Under the pieces are notes generated by a model. It did not search any database. It worked only from the letters and a program-made list of their open reading frames with translations, and was not told where the DNA came from. Below, piece by piece: positions 25,167 through 38,706 of a stretch of DNA of 64,000 nucleotides. How positions within the stretch are numbered: position 1 is the first letter of the stretch; each line of letters opens with the position of its first letter. Source of the DNA: Nymphaea colorata (taxonomy: Eukaryota; Streptophyta; Magnoliopsida; Nymphaeales; Nymphaeaceae); assembly GCF_008831285.2 (NCBI RefSeq), contig NC_045139.1, positions 3,170,704 through 3,234,703 of the forward strand, given 5' to 3'. The translations under genes and the position numbers were made by a program.

Positions 25167-28029
25167 GTGTTTATTTCTGTATCTTTATGTATTTCATTAA
25201 TATAATGTAACATTGCGATATTTTCAAAATGTCGATTACAGAGTTTCGCATGGCATTTCCACGATTAAATAATATTTCATTCCGGTTGTTGCCAACAAGT
25301 CTGATCCCATTTAAGATGTGGAAATGATAAACTCTTCTCCGTGAGGCTGATTTTTCTGATTAGAGAGGGAAAGAAACCGATAAGGAGAATCTCTCAGAGT
25401 GGTAAACACCTTGTTCTTCAATCTACCTTGTTTTCTCCTCTCGAGGTCGGTCTTCGATTCCGGAAAAGAGAAATGGGTCCTGATCTCTCATAGAACAACT
25501 GTTCAAGGAAACAGATTTCCTTGGTCATGATGGGGATAGAAACCCCACAAACTTGTGATTTTGAAGTGTAGGGGAAATGCAAAATCTTCTCTAGTTCTCT
25601 TCTTTCTGTTTTCTGTTCCCCTGATTTCTTGTTGATGTTGGGATGTTCTTTTTTATTGGTTTTGTGAATCTTGTTGTCTAGATTTGAATTTTTCTCTCAA
25701 TCCTTACCATTTTCTTAGCAAATCCTGGTTGTTATCCGTGTGTTGTAATCCTACCAATATGTTAATCTGCAGAAGACAGGAATAGCAGCATTGCTGCCTT
25801 ATTTGATTTTCCGAATTTTCTTCTTTCTTTGACTTTAATTAGTCAATATTTTTAATCAAATTGATTCACTAGTAGTTGTGGTTCCTTTTCGATTCACCAG
25901 ACTCAATGAATCTGTTCTTTCCAATTGGATTCAAAAACTGATTTTGGTAGCCTTTCAGAAGTTAGCACTGCTGCTTCTGGATTTTTCAGTTTGGCTCAAA
26001 TGATGATGGAAGTTGATACAATTGTATTTTGAAGGCCTATGAAGTATATTCAGTAAAAGGCAGGTTGATTGTGATTTGTAAAATTCAGGAGGCCAAAGGG
26101 GTTGCGGTTAAAGTAAACAGAATATGCATTTGAATTGTGAAAAAAACAACATTTTGCTCTAGTGGAGATAGTAGTGATTGTTCATTCTGCTTTCTTTGCA
26201 GCAGTAGTTCGCATGGTAATGTTATACCTTCCACCAATGGAATTGATAATTGAGTCCACAAAGATTGTGACTAGATAACATCTGTTGAAGACTTAGATGC
26301 GTCTGCTGTGGAACTTTAAAATTATTCTGGCAGATAGATAGGATGTAGGAGTATGGTCGCATAAATGGGAAATGTAATTCTGGGTTTTCTCCCAATAATG
26401 TACTGTCTTGCTTGGAGGCATTGCCTAAGAAAGCAGCTATGTGTGGATAACCTGTTCCTTGTGAATAGCATTGTGGCTGGTTGAGTGATCGTCTTTTCAC
26501 TTCATATTCATTAGTTAAAAATTTTCTGTTAACTATCATGTTATCAGATAGTCAGAAGTAGGAACAGGATTGAAGGAATGTTAGTTTTACTAACGCAAGA
26601 AAATGGTAGCTAGCCTATGTGAGGTATGTTCAACTAAAGGCACACATGTTGCTTTTTTATGAAATTTCAAGACTTACAATGAGAGGAAATAGCATAGTAT
26701 CGTGGGAATAATTACCAGTGGCAGAGCAAAAAAGCTTTGAGCTGAGGGCAATTATAGGAGCTTTGAACCTGGTCCATGAGCATCTCATACAACTGGGCCT
26801 GGCTCGCTATTGAAATTAACTGAGTCTATGTGGGCAGTTGCCCACACATGCCCTCTTATCCAAAAGGGGGAAGGAAAACTTCACATACATGGCAGGTGAA
26901 TGCTATGAGCTAGGCGTAGAAGACAGGGTGTGTCAACAGGCCTAAGTCACATGGGTACCTAGGAAACCCTTGAGTACTAGTGTGCATATGCAGGTACAGG
27001 TATAACCTATAGCAAGACACCTGGGTACATTTTACATTTTTGACAATTTATTTTATTTTATTTTTTAAAAGCAAATTATGCTGTGTTGCTAAGTCACATG
27101 GTATGGGTACGATTCGGGCACAGGTATAGACACAACAACTTTAGAAAATATGGGTACGGGGTTACAGCAGGGTGTACATATATATATATATAAATTGAGT
27201 TGGAAAAAACTAAATCAAGCAAAATTAAGCAGTTTGGATTACTTACATTCTAAGAAGTATCCAAGTGTCCACTTTGGGTACTGGTATGGTGACACGGGTA
27301 TGTGGATCTTACTAAAGTATTCATGTGATTTAACTTTGTTTTTTTTAGCTGCATATGAAATATGAACTATGAATGACATAATTTGAGATACAAACATAAA
27401 TTTGCTTTGATCTTGAATTTTTTGCCCGATATGCCTATGTTGTTAAGGCCTCGCCTAGGCGTGGACTAAGCCTGAGTCCACCACTTTGGCAATTGGCACC
27501 TAAGCTGGTGCCTAGGCTCGCCTAGGCGCCAACATGCCTAGTCCATGAGAAAGTGAAAAGTCTCCTTCCCTTTCAATTAAAGATTTTTAATTGAGTATAT
27601 ATTGTTATGTACTTTATGTTGTATTGATTACATGTTTTTATCTATTTTTATATTGATTGTGTTGTTATATGTTTACTGTTATATATATGTATACTGTTAG
27701 TGAAATGGTCTTCCATGGAGTGGATACAAGGATAATGCTAGGAATGATATGGCATATTTACAAAATCCTTTTACTGGTAAGGCAGTCATTGATGGGATTC
27801 ATACATCCTTGAAGGACTTCCTGCCTCTCTCTCTCACTCACTCACACTACTTTGTATGAGCATCTTTTTTTAATTTGTGTCCTACATTTAATTTCTTTTG
27901 TCTCCTGAATTTTCTTTTACCTGTGTTCTTCAGCCGTTTTCGTGATTTGATAGTGAAAATATCTACTGAATTCCTGCTTTCCTGTTCTCTACTTATAGTT
28001 AGTCTTCTATGTGTATTTGATATTCCCAG
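25167..28029. other. Upstream region of SWC5, no gene seen
   Basis: No supported coding exon. It includes a CT-rich patch near 25400-25450 that could be a distal leader exon for the SWC5 gene, since an acceptor-like TATTCCCAG lies just before its start codon, at 28021-28029. It also has one palindrome-type repeat copy (26829-26846), stretches rich in GGGTAC words (26950-27300) and in GCCTAGGCG words (27450-27530). Both of the latter types are common at ends of plant DNA-transposon relics. Confidence 0.5.
26829..26846. repeat. Dispersed repeat copy (palindrome family)
   Basis: TGTGGGCAGTTGCCCACA, the same near-palindrome as at 9523 and 12931 but on the other strand, with 'GGCAGAGC' about 115 bp upstream. 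Confidence 0.6.
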
Positions 28030-28064
28030 GGTATTCAAGTTTGAAAATTTAAATTCAACTCAAC

Positions 28065-30097
28065 ATGGAAGAAGCTAAAGCTCCCCTTGCTAATGAGGAA
28101 CAATTAGATAATGGTGAGTACTGTCTGTCATGGTCGTACAGAATAATATGTCATGGCTTTCAGTTTGATTACTATAAGCAAAAAGCTGATGAGGCTTTTC
28201 GCAAATATTCTCTCTTTCTCCTCTGTTCCTTTCTCCTTTCCTGTCTTTATGCTTAGAATAATTTAACATTTTGTCTCCCTTTAGTTTTCTGTCCTGGGGA
28301 TTCCTCTATGTATAACCTGCTATCGATCTGTTGTATGCACACAAATGTGCCACCTATGTTGGCTCAACTGCCACAATACAGCATGACGTCTTAGTCTTTC
28401 AGACAATATCAGACTTGCTTTACTAAAATTAGCATAATCGAACAATTGGCTGTCTATTTTTATGGCGTTTGATCTCCATTGTCAACAAGTTAGGTAGCAT
28501 GTGATTGTACATTTATTTACAGTTTGAAAACCAGTTGAATCGCTATTTCTTGCAAACAGGGCATATCAAAAGCACGTAACTTAAAATTTCCTCTATAAAG
28601 GAGTTGCTGGAATATGTACAGTCACTTGGGTGTTTGCTTTCAATCTCAAAAGCACGTATCTCGAAGTTGCCTTCATGAGGAAGTGACTGAAATATCTATA
28701 ATCATATGATTGTTGCATGATTCTCCGTCTCTGTCCCCCCTCCTCCTCTCTCACACACATGCAAAAGCACATGTGGAGCTGAATATTCTCTTTAATCTTG
28801 TTTCCATAAATTTAGTCCAGTTGATTCGGTTTTCACCTTTTCTCCATTGTATTTATTAATAGAAAGAAAAGCACGAGTAAATGCAATCTGGGAGCAGATG
28901 AATGGGAATAAATCTGTTAAGGTGAATCCATCCTCTCTGCAGAAGATCAGCTCTGTATCAAACAGCGTGAAGAGGAAAACATCTCATGTAAGGGTGTTGA
29001 GATCATGCAGCAATTCTATATTTGATAAATACTGTAATAACAGTTATACGATTTTATGTGTGCGTGTATTTGTAGAATTGGATGGTAACTCTTGGCCTGG
29101 GCCCAAAGAAGGAGGCGACTAAGAAGGAAGCACACGTGCCAAAGACTAGCTTGGAGAATGGCTCAAGCGATGAGGCCAAGAGACTTGCTGCTGCGGCTCT
29201 GGCTGCAGCCAAGGAAGTTGCTGTTTCAGCTGCTGGTAGAGGTAAAGTGGAGGTATGGACTTGAGATGTCCTTGCAAGCACTAAATGCAAGTAGTCGACC
29301 ATTAGTATAAGCTGAATCTAATCCCCTCTTGAACACGACCTATATTTTCATAGTTATGTAGTAACTGGTAATCCATACGTGCAAGCTGCTAGGTAATTGA
29401 CCATGTGTTAACAAACGATTTTACATAAAAAGATTATTTGGAAGCTGCAGGATTATTCTTACATGTCTGGATCTTCTAATATGGGGCACAGAGATGGATT
29501 CAACAAATTCCTTTTCCTTTTGGAAGATTCATAATGCTTCTCAGTAAAAGTTTTTGCTCTAGTGCATGGGAACTTCAGCCAATGAATCAAGTCGAAACTA
29601 GTTTTCTTAATCTTCAGTTGACAGCACGAATTTCCTTTTGCATTTGAAACCCATGTGCTGTCCTTAATTCTTTTGTTTGTTTCGACTGGCATCTGCATGT
29701 GATTTGTCACTTCAATGTCATGCAGATCACCGAGGTTCGGAACTTTGCTGGGGAGGAGATTGAGGTGAAGAAGCTTGTCGATGCCAATTCGAAGGAGGCA
29801 TCTGAGAAGTCAAATGCTTCCGCTGCTCCACAATCTGGCCTGGATGCCATTCTTGAACAAATAAAGAAGAAACCAAAACTCAGTGTTCTAGACAAGACTA
29901 AGAAGGACTGGGGGGAATTTAAAGATGAAAACAGGGGCATGGAGGAGGAGCTTGACGCATACAAAAAAAGCTCCAACCAGTATCTTGATAAGGTATCGTT
30001 TCTAGAAAGAACTGACATGCGGGAGTTTGAACGGGAAAGAGAAATTCGATTGGCGTTGCAGGCGAAACGAAGATCTGATGCAAAAGAAGATTTGTAG
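28065..30097 (+). CDS. SWC5: SWR1 complex subunit SWC5 (BCNT/CFDP1 family), 4 exons
   Basis: Nuclear subunit of the SWR1 remodeller that exchanges H2A for H2A.Z. Exons: 28065-28113, 28863-28987, 29076-29252 and 29726-30097 (stop TAG); introns of 749, 88 and 473 bp are all GT-AG and the phases agree, giving 240 residues. The N-terminal part is short and charged and includes IWEQMN (about 28-33). The middle is Ala/Lys-rich. Residues about 155-240 form the BCNT-C domain, with ILEQIKKKPKLSVLDKTKK, DWGEFK (178-183) and LDAYKKSSNQYLDKVSFLER, the diagnostic block of the family. Length is close to the Arabidopsis protein. The long acidic N-terminus of animal CFDP1 is not evident; an additional upstream exon cannot be excluded, although the first ATG here follows an acceptor-like site and is in frame with everything after it. 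Intron 1 contains a diverged 79-bp tandem duplication. Confidence 0.9.
28566..28718. repeat. Diverged tandem duplication in SWC5 intron 1, period 79 bp
   Basis: TCAAAAGCACGTAACTTAAA... from 28566 and TCAAAAGCACGTATCTCGAA... from 28645 remain alignable over about 70 bp, including the trailing GTGTTTGC/GATTGTTGC. Confidence 0.65.
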
Positions 30098-31169
30098 GTT
30101 GCCTTGTGCCAAATTAGTATGATCATCGTGATTTTGTGCTAGCTTTGACCACAAAATGTGGGTCTTTTCCTGCGACCCGTGATTCTTGTGGAAAAATATT
30201 TAAGAGAAAGAGGAAACTCGGTCCAGGAAGATGGAGAGCATACGCTCAGGGAAGGATGAGGGCCTGTCTTCTCGCACCGCTGTAGTGCATTGTTCAATCA
30301 TTCTGTTTTCTGGGCTGGTGGAGAACTTGCTTGCAATTAACCTATTGAAAAGAAATAGAATCTCTCCTCTCTCTTTCTCTCTCTCACTCTCTCTCCATAT
30401 ATATATATATATATATTCGACAATTCATAATCAATCAATATAGATATAGTTTTTATATTCTTATACATTTTTATATTTACTAAATACATTCATTACACAC
30501 AGAGAGACTAGAATAATTTGTATATGCAAGTTCTCGTCTTATCGTTAAAGTTTGTTTTGAGCTGATTCAATGGCGTAAACGTGTTGTACAAAGGAGAAAC
30601 TCTGTAAATGAGTTCCTTATTTGTGTTTTCCCAAAGAACGTACGTTTTGTCTATAAACTCTGATGTAATATTCTACAATTGGTTTTCAATTAAAAAAAAA
30701 AAAACCATGGTTACAAGTTGAACTCTGTTGACCTAAGTTGATCTCTACTAAACCAACAGTACAAGTTACATCTCAATGGCATGAAGAATCAAAGGTCGGC
30801 ATTAAGAGACACATATAAGAAAACAAAATGAAATGCCTGAATATATGTAGTGCACTTTTAGTAGCTTTGAAAAATTACTCAAAAGACTTGTTTCTAATGT
30901 GAGTTGGAGGTTAACAACCTGCCGTGCAGAAACGATACCCGAAGCTCTCCTTAATTCCCCATGTCTACATGGTTCTGAGCTGCATCTGGTTTCAGGTGGG
31001 CAGTGGGCTACCTTCTGTTCGGTGGATCATCCCTCCCTTTTACAGCATGAAGGAGTAACACTCACAAGAATCAAAGTGAGGATGTACCGTAAGGAGTTAT
31101 TTATGCGCCTTGAGGATGTACCATCTATGGTACCCCATCTAAACAAGTTATTTATGCCCCTTAGGCACC

Positions 31170-31170
<1 letters not shown>

Positions 31171-31218
<48 letters not shown>
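31171..31218. repeat. GA dinucleotide microsatellite
   Basis: About 24 uninterrupted GA units. Confidence 0.9.
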
Positions 31219-31220
<2 letters not shown>

Positions 31221-34085
31221 AGGTTATTTGATTCGGCCAAACTTGTGGTCTCCGACGAAGATTAAACATAACATCCTCAGTTCCAAACTATGGCTGAGTG
31301 AATTGGTCAGTTATTCGACAAGTGATCCAATTTATTGGTCGATAGGAGATGACCATGTTTCACCCACTCCAAAATGAAAGGGGTGACTGAGGGATCGTAC
31401 CATTTGAGCCTGTTTTTTCATGTTTTTTCGGAGGTATGGAGAAAGCAACAATCAATAGGATTTTCCTAATCTTTCTTTTCCGAAAACGAAAGGAAGAACT
31501 TAAAATTATTTTTCGGTACGGACCAAGAGATTGGATCTAGCGGTAGGAAGAATGCTTGGTATAAATAACTCACTTTTTGGTCTCCAACCTTTCTCAGGAG
31601 TCTATGACTATTCATAGCTACTACCTTGACACCAATGAAGAGTTCGATCCAATGCTTTATTTCTGCCCTAGTTGATGCTGATTCGACATTAGAAGTATAT
31701 TGATTGTTCCTCAATAACCAAATACTTTTTTTTGTAAACAATGTATATTTGATTCTATCTATAAATCTTTTTTTTTAAATTTAAGATATCTTTCGGTGAT
31801 TTATTTTTTTAATTATTTCTAAATATATTTAAAATAAATATAAATATAAATTTTCATTTAAATAAAACGGATAATCCAGCAAATCAGCAGCCTGGCAGAT
31901 TGTGTGCAATTTTTAAATTTTATGACACTGATCAGGTACATGACAGCTCTTGCTTACCATCCAAATGAGCAAAATTATTTATTCATTCCTCATGTGGTAG
32001 GCAACATAACTTTGTCTCTTTCTGGGCAGTCCTTCTGTTTAAAAAAATGAACAGCTCCATCAGATTCCTGAAAATATGAGCCATCACACCTAAATTTAAT
32101 CACAGCTAAAGGTCCATGATAGTCTTTCTTTGGGTTAAACTTATCCTTTCTGGTTTTTTATCTTGCAGGAACGAATCTACATATTTCTTGAATGGTTTTC
32201 AACTTATTAAGTGATACTAATCTAGTTGTTGACAAATATATCTGATTTTTGAGAGAAATCAATGGAAATTAATGAACAGATGGAAAATCTATCATTTTGA
32301 TCACTCCATTCATTCGATCTGAAATTGAACATAACATCAGTTCACATGACAAAAGACATAAAAGATGATCAATAACATAGAATGATGCTTTCCGTGCCAA
32401 AATTTAAGAGTATACTTTGAACCGTTAATTTATATAAAAAGGCCACGGATAGTGAACATGCATCGCACCAGACAAATCTGAGCTTCCAGATGCCCCAGTC
32501 GACCTATTGGGGACAAAATTAGAAAAGTTTGAAAGATTCTACCTGTCCAAGCTATGTGGGTGTAATCACAGGCTTTCCTGAATTGGATTTAGGAGTTATG
32601 AGTTATGAGTTAAAGAAGGTGCTCAAGAGTTTAATACATGGTCTGCGTTTCCAAGAACAATCTAGTGGATGTTTGCATGAATCTCAACTTGTTAATAAAG
32701 AAATCAAAAGAGACACAATTTAATCCGACCACTTGAGCTATTATATACATCATAAGGGATATGGTTACATAATATAGTGAGAGTGTATGAATAAGATAAT
32801 AACTGTGACATGATTTCATAATTGCTCATGCAGCCACTTGAACTACTATATACACGAGTTTATATCATACATAAAAGGGTTACATAGTGGGAAACGGGAA
32901 CACTGCTTCGTGTCGGCAACCATCATTCGATTTTTGTCGGCATCATAGGCAAATCCAAGCATGCAAATCGAAGCTATAGATGTTGAAATAGGGTTAATGA
33001 GGTAAATTGAATGAGTTTTAGGTGAGCATGAGGAGTATTTTATCTTTACCGAGAGCCGAAGCTCTCACTTTTTCCCTCATTCCTTCAAGGTCGCAGACTT
33101 AGTGCTTTTGGTGCTTCAATATTTCCAAGTGATGACTGCCTGCCAGTTCTCCTCTCAATACATTCCTCCAAACTTCTTGTCTATCGAAGTCAATTCGATT
33201 GGACTTTGAGTGGCCGACCAAAATATTCAAAAAAGGTTGGATATGAAAAAAAAAAGATTTAACATTCTGATTACAAAATCAGATCGGATTTAGATTTAAA
33301 AAATATCTAATCGGATTCATATTTGGTTAGAAATAAATATCCAATCAAACTCAAGTTTGGATTAAAAGTTAATTTCAACTAAGTATCCTAGATCCCATAT
33401 CCATTGTGGAAGTCGGCTTTTAACATATAATAACGTGGTTAGAATTTAAGGGTAGTTGAAAGTCATATTTGGATTGGATTCGGTTGGAACTTAATAAGAT
33501 TCAGATACAATAAATTTTTCTTCTTTCTTTCTTATTTGAATCCGAATATGTGAACATCTTATAAATCAAATACCATAAAAAACACATACTATTTGAATTT
33601 ATCCATTGACATCCCTATTCTTGTCTTATGTACAGGTTTTGGTAAATATTCTAGTTAGTTCCATGATTTGGGGCCCAAAATGGGTTGGACACCAAATGAA
33701 GCCCACTCTGCAGAGGTTCAAACTTTGTTTTCAAAAGCATGTTATTACATCAGCATGGCAACTTCTGATTACAATATGCATGTGAAATTTAATAAGGAAA
33801 TTTTTGTTTCTTTAGAGTGAAGATAGCAACGCAGATCTCAGTCCAGGCTGGTGCGGATTGTATTTTTTGCTTGTTGAACTTGCCTATAAGTAAGCTCTTC
33901 CCTCTCTTACATTCTCCTTAACCCTTCTCTTCTCTTCCTTGCATCCACCATGAGTCTGTGCCTGCAAGAAATTCTACTACCATATTTGTACATGTGTGTG
34001 CATTTTGTGTGGTGAAAAGAGAGAGAGAGGGAGAGAGAGAGAGGGGGAGAGAGAAAGATTTGGTTCAAGATGAGGCCAAGCAGAT

Positions 34086-34225
34086 CTCTTCTGTCCATTT
34101 CAGAATGGTTTCTCTGCCGATTCTTGCTGCTGACCCTTTGAGATATAGCTCCGTTGGAGTTTGAGGCGATGGAGCTCTCTTCTGTCCATCTCAGGATGGT
34201 TTCTCTACCGATTCTTGCTGCTGAC
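34086..34225. repeat. 49-bp direct duplication, period 91 bp
   Basis: CTCTTCTGTCCATTTCAGAA... at 34086-34134 recurs at 34177-34225 as CTCTTCTGTCCATCTCAGGA..., with only three or four substitutions over 49 bp. Confidence 0.85.
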
Positions 34226-36377
34226 TCGTTCGTCTGTCAGCTTCTCCTTTAGGTTCGTCAGTGGAAAATCTGTCGATCGAACGATGCAGGAGCGAGGTCT
34301 GGTAGTGGTCTTCTTGGCTTGGACTGAAGGGAGCTCCCTCCATCTGGTGCCAACCAAAGACTGTCATGTTCTTTGAATTCTCTGACATGGTTCTCATCCA
34401 ATCTGCAGGTACCACTGCAAGCAAAGAACATATATGGTCGCCAGCAGAACAATCTAAACTCACTGGTAACATATGGTCCAACCAGGTTTTCTGTTTGAAT
34501 TAAACTGATGAATGAGCCAGATTTGGATGCGATACAGTAGCGCAAGTTTTCTGCAACTACAATTCAAAAGCTAAATTTCCATTTGTTAAAAAATTTCAGC
34601 TAGAGATGCCATTATCATCATGTTCAAGAAACAAGAAACATATCTCCAGTCAGTTCTTCGGGTTGCTTATATGAGATTCTATAATTTCTTGACTTTCAGA
34701 AATAATTTTACATCGGTGGATTTGTTTTAGTTTTCATAAATCCCATGCAATCATTACATAAATTGATTTTCACAGGTCTGTCAGTTCTTGGATGAATCAT
34801 GCTGATTTCTCTCTCTCTCTCTGTGTCCGTGGGCCCAAGGAGAAATAATTCATGAGGACATGTTGGTGGGCCTCCTGTTGGTCAAAGCCTTTGAAATCTG
34901 TCCATTTCATTTTCAGTCGCAGCAAAAGATGCTTCTCATAAGCATTAAACTTGGGTAATGTGTACTTGGTGGCATTCATAAGTTTCTACTGCCATCTGAG
35001 TGGAGTTCTTTGGTCTATTTATCAGATTCTTCACGTACTATCAAGGTGATGATTAAATCCTCTACTTCATATGAGGCTTCATCCACTAGATCATTAAATA
35101 TTTCAACAACCACAACTTGACCTGTACTTTCACTGAAGCAGAAGTAAAGCTATGTCTATTACTTTCTCTGGTTCCTGATCGTATTCCCATGGCACCAGCT
35201 CTCGTTTAAAAGTAATGCTCATGGGAATTGACTCATGAACAACACCAACCTTTTTGGTGCTTCGTTGGTTAATTGATTTGTGTTGTCTTTTGAGCAAATT
35301 TCTTCTGTATTGTTTTAGTGGCTCTTCAAAGACATGAGAAGCCAGCCGGGCCATGGACAAAGTATATGCTTAGCGCTGAAAAAAGGCATGTGCCATTAGG
35401 CAAGAATCTTGGAGTAAAATAGGTCTACGTTGAATAACTAGCCATGAATAACTATTGAGTTTGGTGTCTCCATGATTCCATCACCACTTGTCCAAGCCTA
35501 TGCATAAGCTGGCTCTACTTTGTCCTGTTATCAACCATGATAAAAGTAAGTAGACTGCAGACAATACTTTCATTGTCGGCAAACTTTTGAAGTTTGAACT
35601 CAAATTTTATATTTGATTAGATGCGACCCTTCCCAGATACGAGAAGCCAAATCTCAACGTGGACAGTGGATTTTTTCTTTACTCGTTTTCAGTTCCTGCT
35701 TTATTTTCATTACCAAGGACTTTTAAGTTGGAGGGTGCTATCTTATCCAAGGCCCATTTCACAATCTGTGAATTTCAGGAAGCATGAATTTAAGACCTTC
35801 AACATGCTCTAAATTCATGAATTTCAAGTCAGAGGATAAAGGGAGATAAAGCTTGAGTTTCCAACTAGAAATTGAAAGAAATTGGATGCATGACTTGAGA
35901 TTGACGGAATGGTTAGGAATCCATGGGATTTTGGATCCTTGCTTATAAAATTCTAAGATTTTTAAACTCGATCACCTTGAAACTTAAATTCAAAGTACTC
36001 AAACGCCCCAACGAGGGTAAGTGTAATGAGTCAGGCATCAATTGTCAGATGGACATGGTTCGAGATCTGCACGGTTTTTGAACAATCAGCAAGCAACTAT
36101 GTCTAAACCCAACTATAATTTTCCTGCATAAAATGAAAAAGAAAAATTTTCAGATCCATTCTGTACACTTCAAATCATTCTCATAGTTTCACACATTAAC
36201 GTTCGCGTTTGTGATTGAATAACAAGGATCAAATACTAAGGAGGACAAATTCAGCAGGCTCCGTTTAACTACGCAATGCACAAGGCCTAACAGAAAAAAC
36301 GCAATGTGCACAAAGAGAATTAGCATCTTCCTCTTCTTCAGCTGGTTCATTATCTAAAAATGGCAAAGTGGACATGA

Positions 36378-36674
36378 TTAGCTGCTCAAGTTGGAGAGCA
36401 ATTTCACATTACCAAAAGCTGGAGAAACTTGCTCCCCAATCTCATGGGAGCGGAAACAACCATATAAGTACTCAATCACGAAAAGGACGCCCTTTCCCAA
36501 CTTCGTTTTAAACAAAGAATCATGCCCAGAAAACATAAACAGCAACTGCCCATCAGACTGCCATAGCCTATCCACCAGTATATTGATGCGGGACCGTTAA
36601 CATAATTTCATCTGGCTTGGAACAAGCAGAGGTAACCCTTGTAACCCATGCTGAACAGAATTCTCATCCACTTC
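36378..36674 (-). pseudogene. Unidentified exon-like open frame with one internal stop, downstream of PEX3
   Basis: After an acceptor-like CAATATTTAG (ending at 36675) the minus strand stays in one frame for 99 codons, apart from a single TAA at 36597-36599, and ends with a stop at 36378. The part after the internal stop reads RSRINILVDRLWQSDGQLL and continues with hydrophobic/aromatic content typical of a folded protein. I do not recognise the family and it is not part of PEX3, whose stop is 36803. It could be a decayed last exon of another gene, or an accidental open frame in the PEX3 3' flank. Confidence 0.3.
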
Positions 36675-36802
36675 CTAAATATTGTTTGTACATAATTTGG
36701 AAATCAATTTCAGACATTAAGCTTAATTCCAACGTTGCTCAAGGGACTTCATCCACAAATAATGAACTAAATTGAAGCAAAAAATCTAGTAATTTTACCA
36801 TT

Positions 36803-38625
36803 TTATGCAACAAGCGGTGCACCAGCAAACAGGACTTTACAGAAGACGTCTAATTCTGGCAAACTCTGGATTCTGTGAATGAATGTGTTCTTGCTTGGTT
36901 CTTCCAAAAGGTGGTTGCACAACTCAATAATCCGCGGCACAAGCTTCACCAATGGGACCCCAGAAGAGGACGATGCAGCAGAAGCGTTTGCATAAACTTG
37001 CATTTCCATCTGCTCCATCAAGCCATTCACCATCTCTCTCAAAGAAATATCCACCACCTTAGAGAACTCATCACTATAATGAAAAAAAAGAGAGTTTGAA
37101 CCATTTATAGATTAGGAGCACATATCAATAATGCAGGGAGCTTTAAAATCCAGAATCAAGAACAGCCTACAAAGGATACTCATCGATGAAGCAAGGGAAC
37201 GATTCTGTAAAAACTAAGAGATTGTCAGAATTACCTCAGCCTGCAGTAAGCATGTCAAAGTTCTACAGTGGATTTGGCTTACAGACTTGAATAACCAAGG
37301 TTCACTAATGATCCTAGATTGATGCTAGCACATCCTTAAATACTAGGACTAAGCTCAGATTGAATTTTAAACAACTCGGACTTGTCCTTCTTCATGCAAG
37401 GGGCAGAGCCAACAGGTGGAATGTGCAGAGAGCTGGTCGAGTGTCCAATCAATGGAGCCAAGTTGGACTTGAATAAAGTGATGAATTCACTGGGTTCTCT
37501 TTACCATTGCCCAGTCTACTCAACCAAGCCTTTCCTCCACTTTATCCTACCAAGCCTGACTTACATACAGCTCTTAAGTTGGACAACAATGTGGTAATAA
37601 CTCAAGATTTAGCAAGATCATGAGAATGCAGGGATGGGGGTGGTGGGTCTTCTAAGCCTGGGAGAGCAACTAAGCCCCTTGACCCAGGTGCAGAGCCTTT
37701 GTGTAATAAATCAGAAAAAAAAAAAATCATGCAATTTAGCACTACACAATGTAAAACCTAATTCAGACATTACTGATGACTCTTGTTGACCGTTGTACCT
37801 GGATAGGACACTGCGTGTCTCCATGATAAGTAGCTCAAGTTTTGTGGTGGGGCCAGAATCTGCATGAGATGATGTGGCAGAAGATGGGTCATCTGTGCTG
37901 GCATTGTCAGGCAGGAGATAGGGAACCCAGTGGTATGAGCTAGCATTTTCCTTTCTCATGGTGTCCAGCATCTCCATGATGGTGTCATGAAGCTGTGGCA
38001 TGCTGAAAAGCTCAGTCAGCTGCCTCCTGCAGCATGTCATAGGATAAAAAGTTTAAAGTAAACACACACAAAAACAATTAAATAACCAAGTGAAATTCAA
38101 ACTTGCATTCAGACATGGACATCTGACCATATTACTTGGTCCATAGGAAGTAGAAGAAGAGATCTTCAAGCCAGGTGCTAGGACGCAGTTTGGCAAATTA
38201 AGACTCAACTGCAAAATTTACCTTTTTACAAAGTTAGCTTGGTCATCTGAAGCTCATTTACTGTCCAAGTCAAAATAGAAAGCAATAAGGATCCCTGATA
38301 ATGTAACAGACAAGATTGACCATACCTTCATCTAAGCCTGGTCATCTTGCTTCTGTCCAAAAAGGTGACTTGGATGAGGTGTATGTCAGGTGGCTTGAGG
38401 CAGTTACCTCTTCGGCTATGTCACATGGATTCAACTGAAAGGGCGCCAAACCCTTCTTGTCATGGCTGGACATGGGATGCAGGATGGGTCATGGCATGGA
38501 TGCAGCAAAAAGATAGCAGGTATTTTTTTGTTTGGTTTTATATTTATGAATATGAAAAATGATATATCATTTGCTTTCTCAAAATCTCATTCTTGCTATA
38601 TGTACAGATGTCTTTTGTGTGTGTC

Positions 38626-38706
<81 letters not shown>

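Larger units (their letters stand above)
30098..36377. other. Intergenic between SWC5 and PEX3 (convergent), no gene seen
   Basis: The first about 600 bp includes the SWC5 3' UTR, CT and TA runs (about 30360-30417) and an A-run at about 30690-30704. Then come a GA run (31171-31218), an AT-rich stretch of degenerate 'ATCCAATCGGATT' words (33230-33600), a purine tract (34018-34061) and a 49-bp direct duplication (34086-34225). Open frames here (under 110 codons) carry microsatellite or low-complexity content and no recognised domain. Confidence 0.55.
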
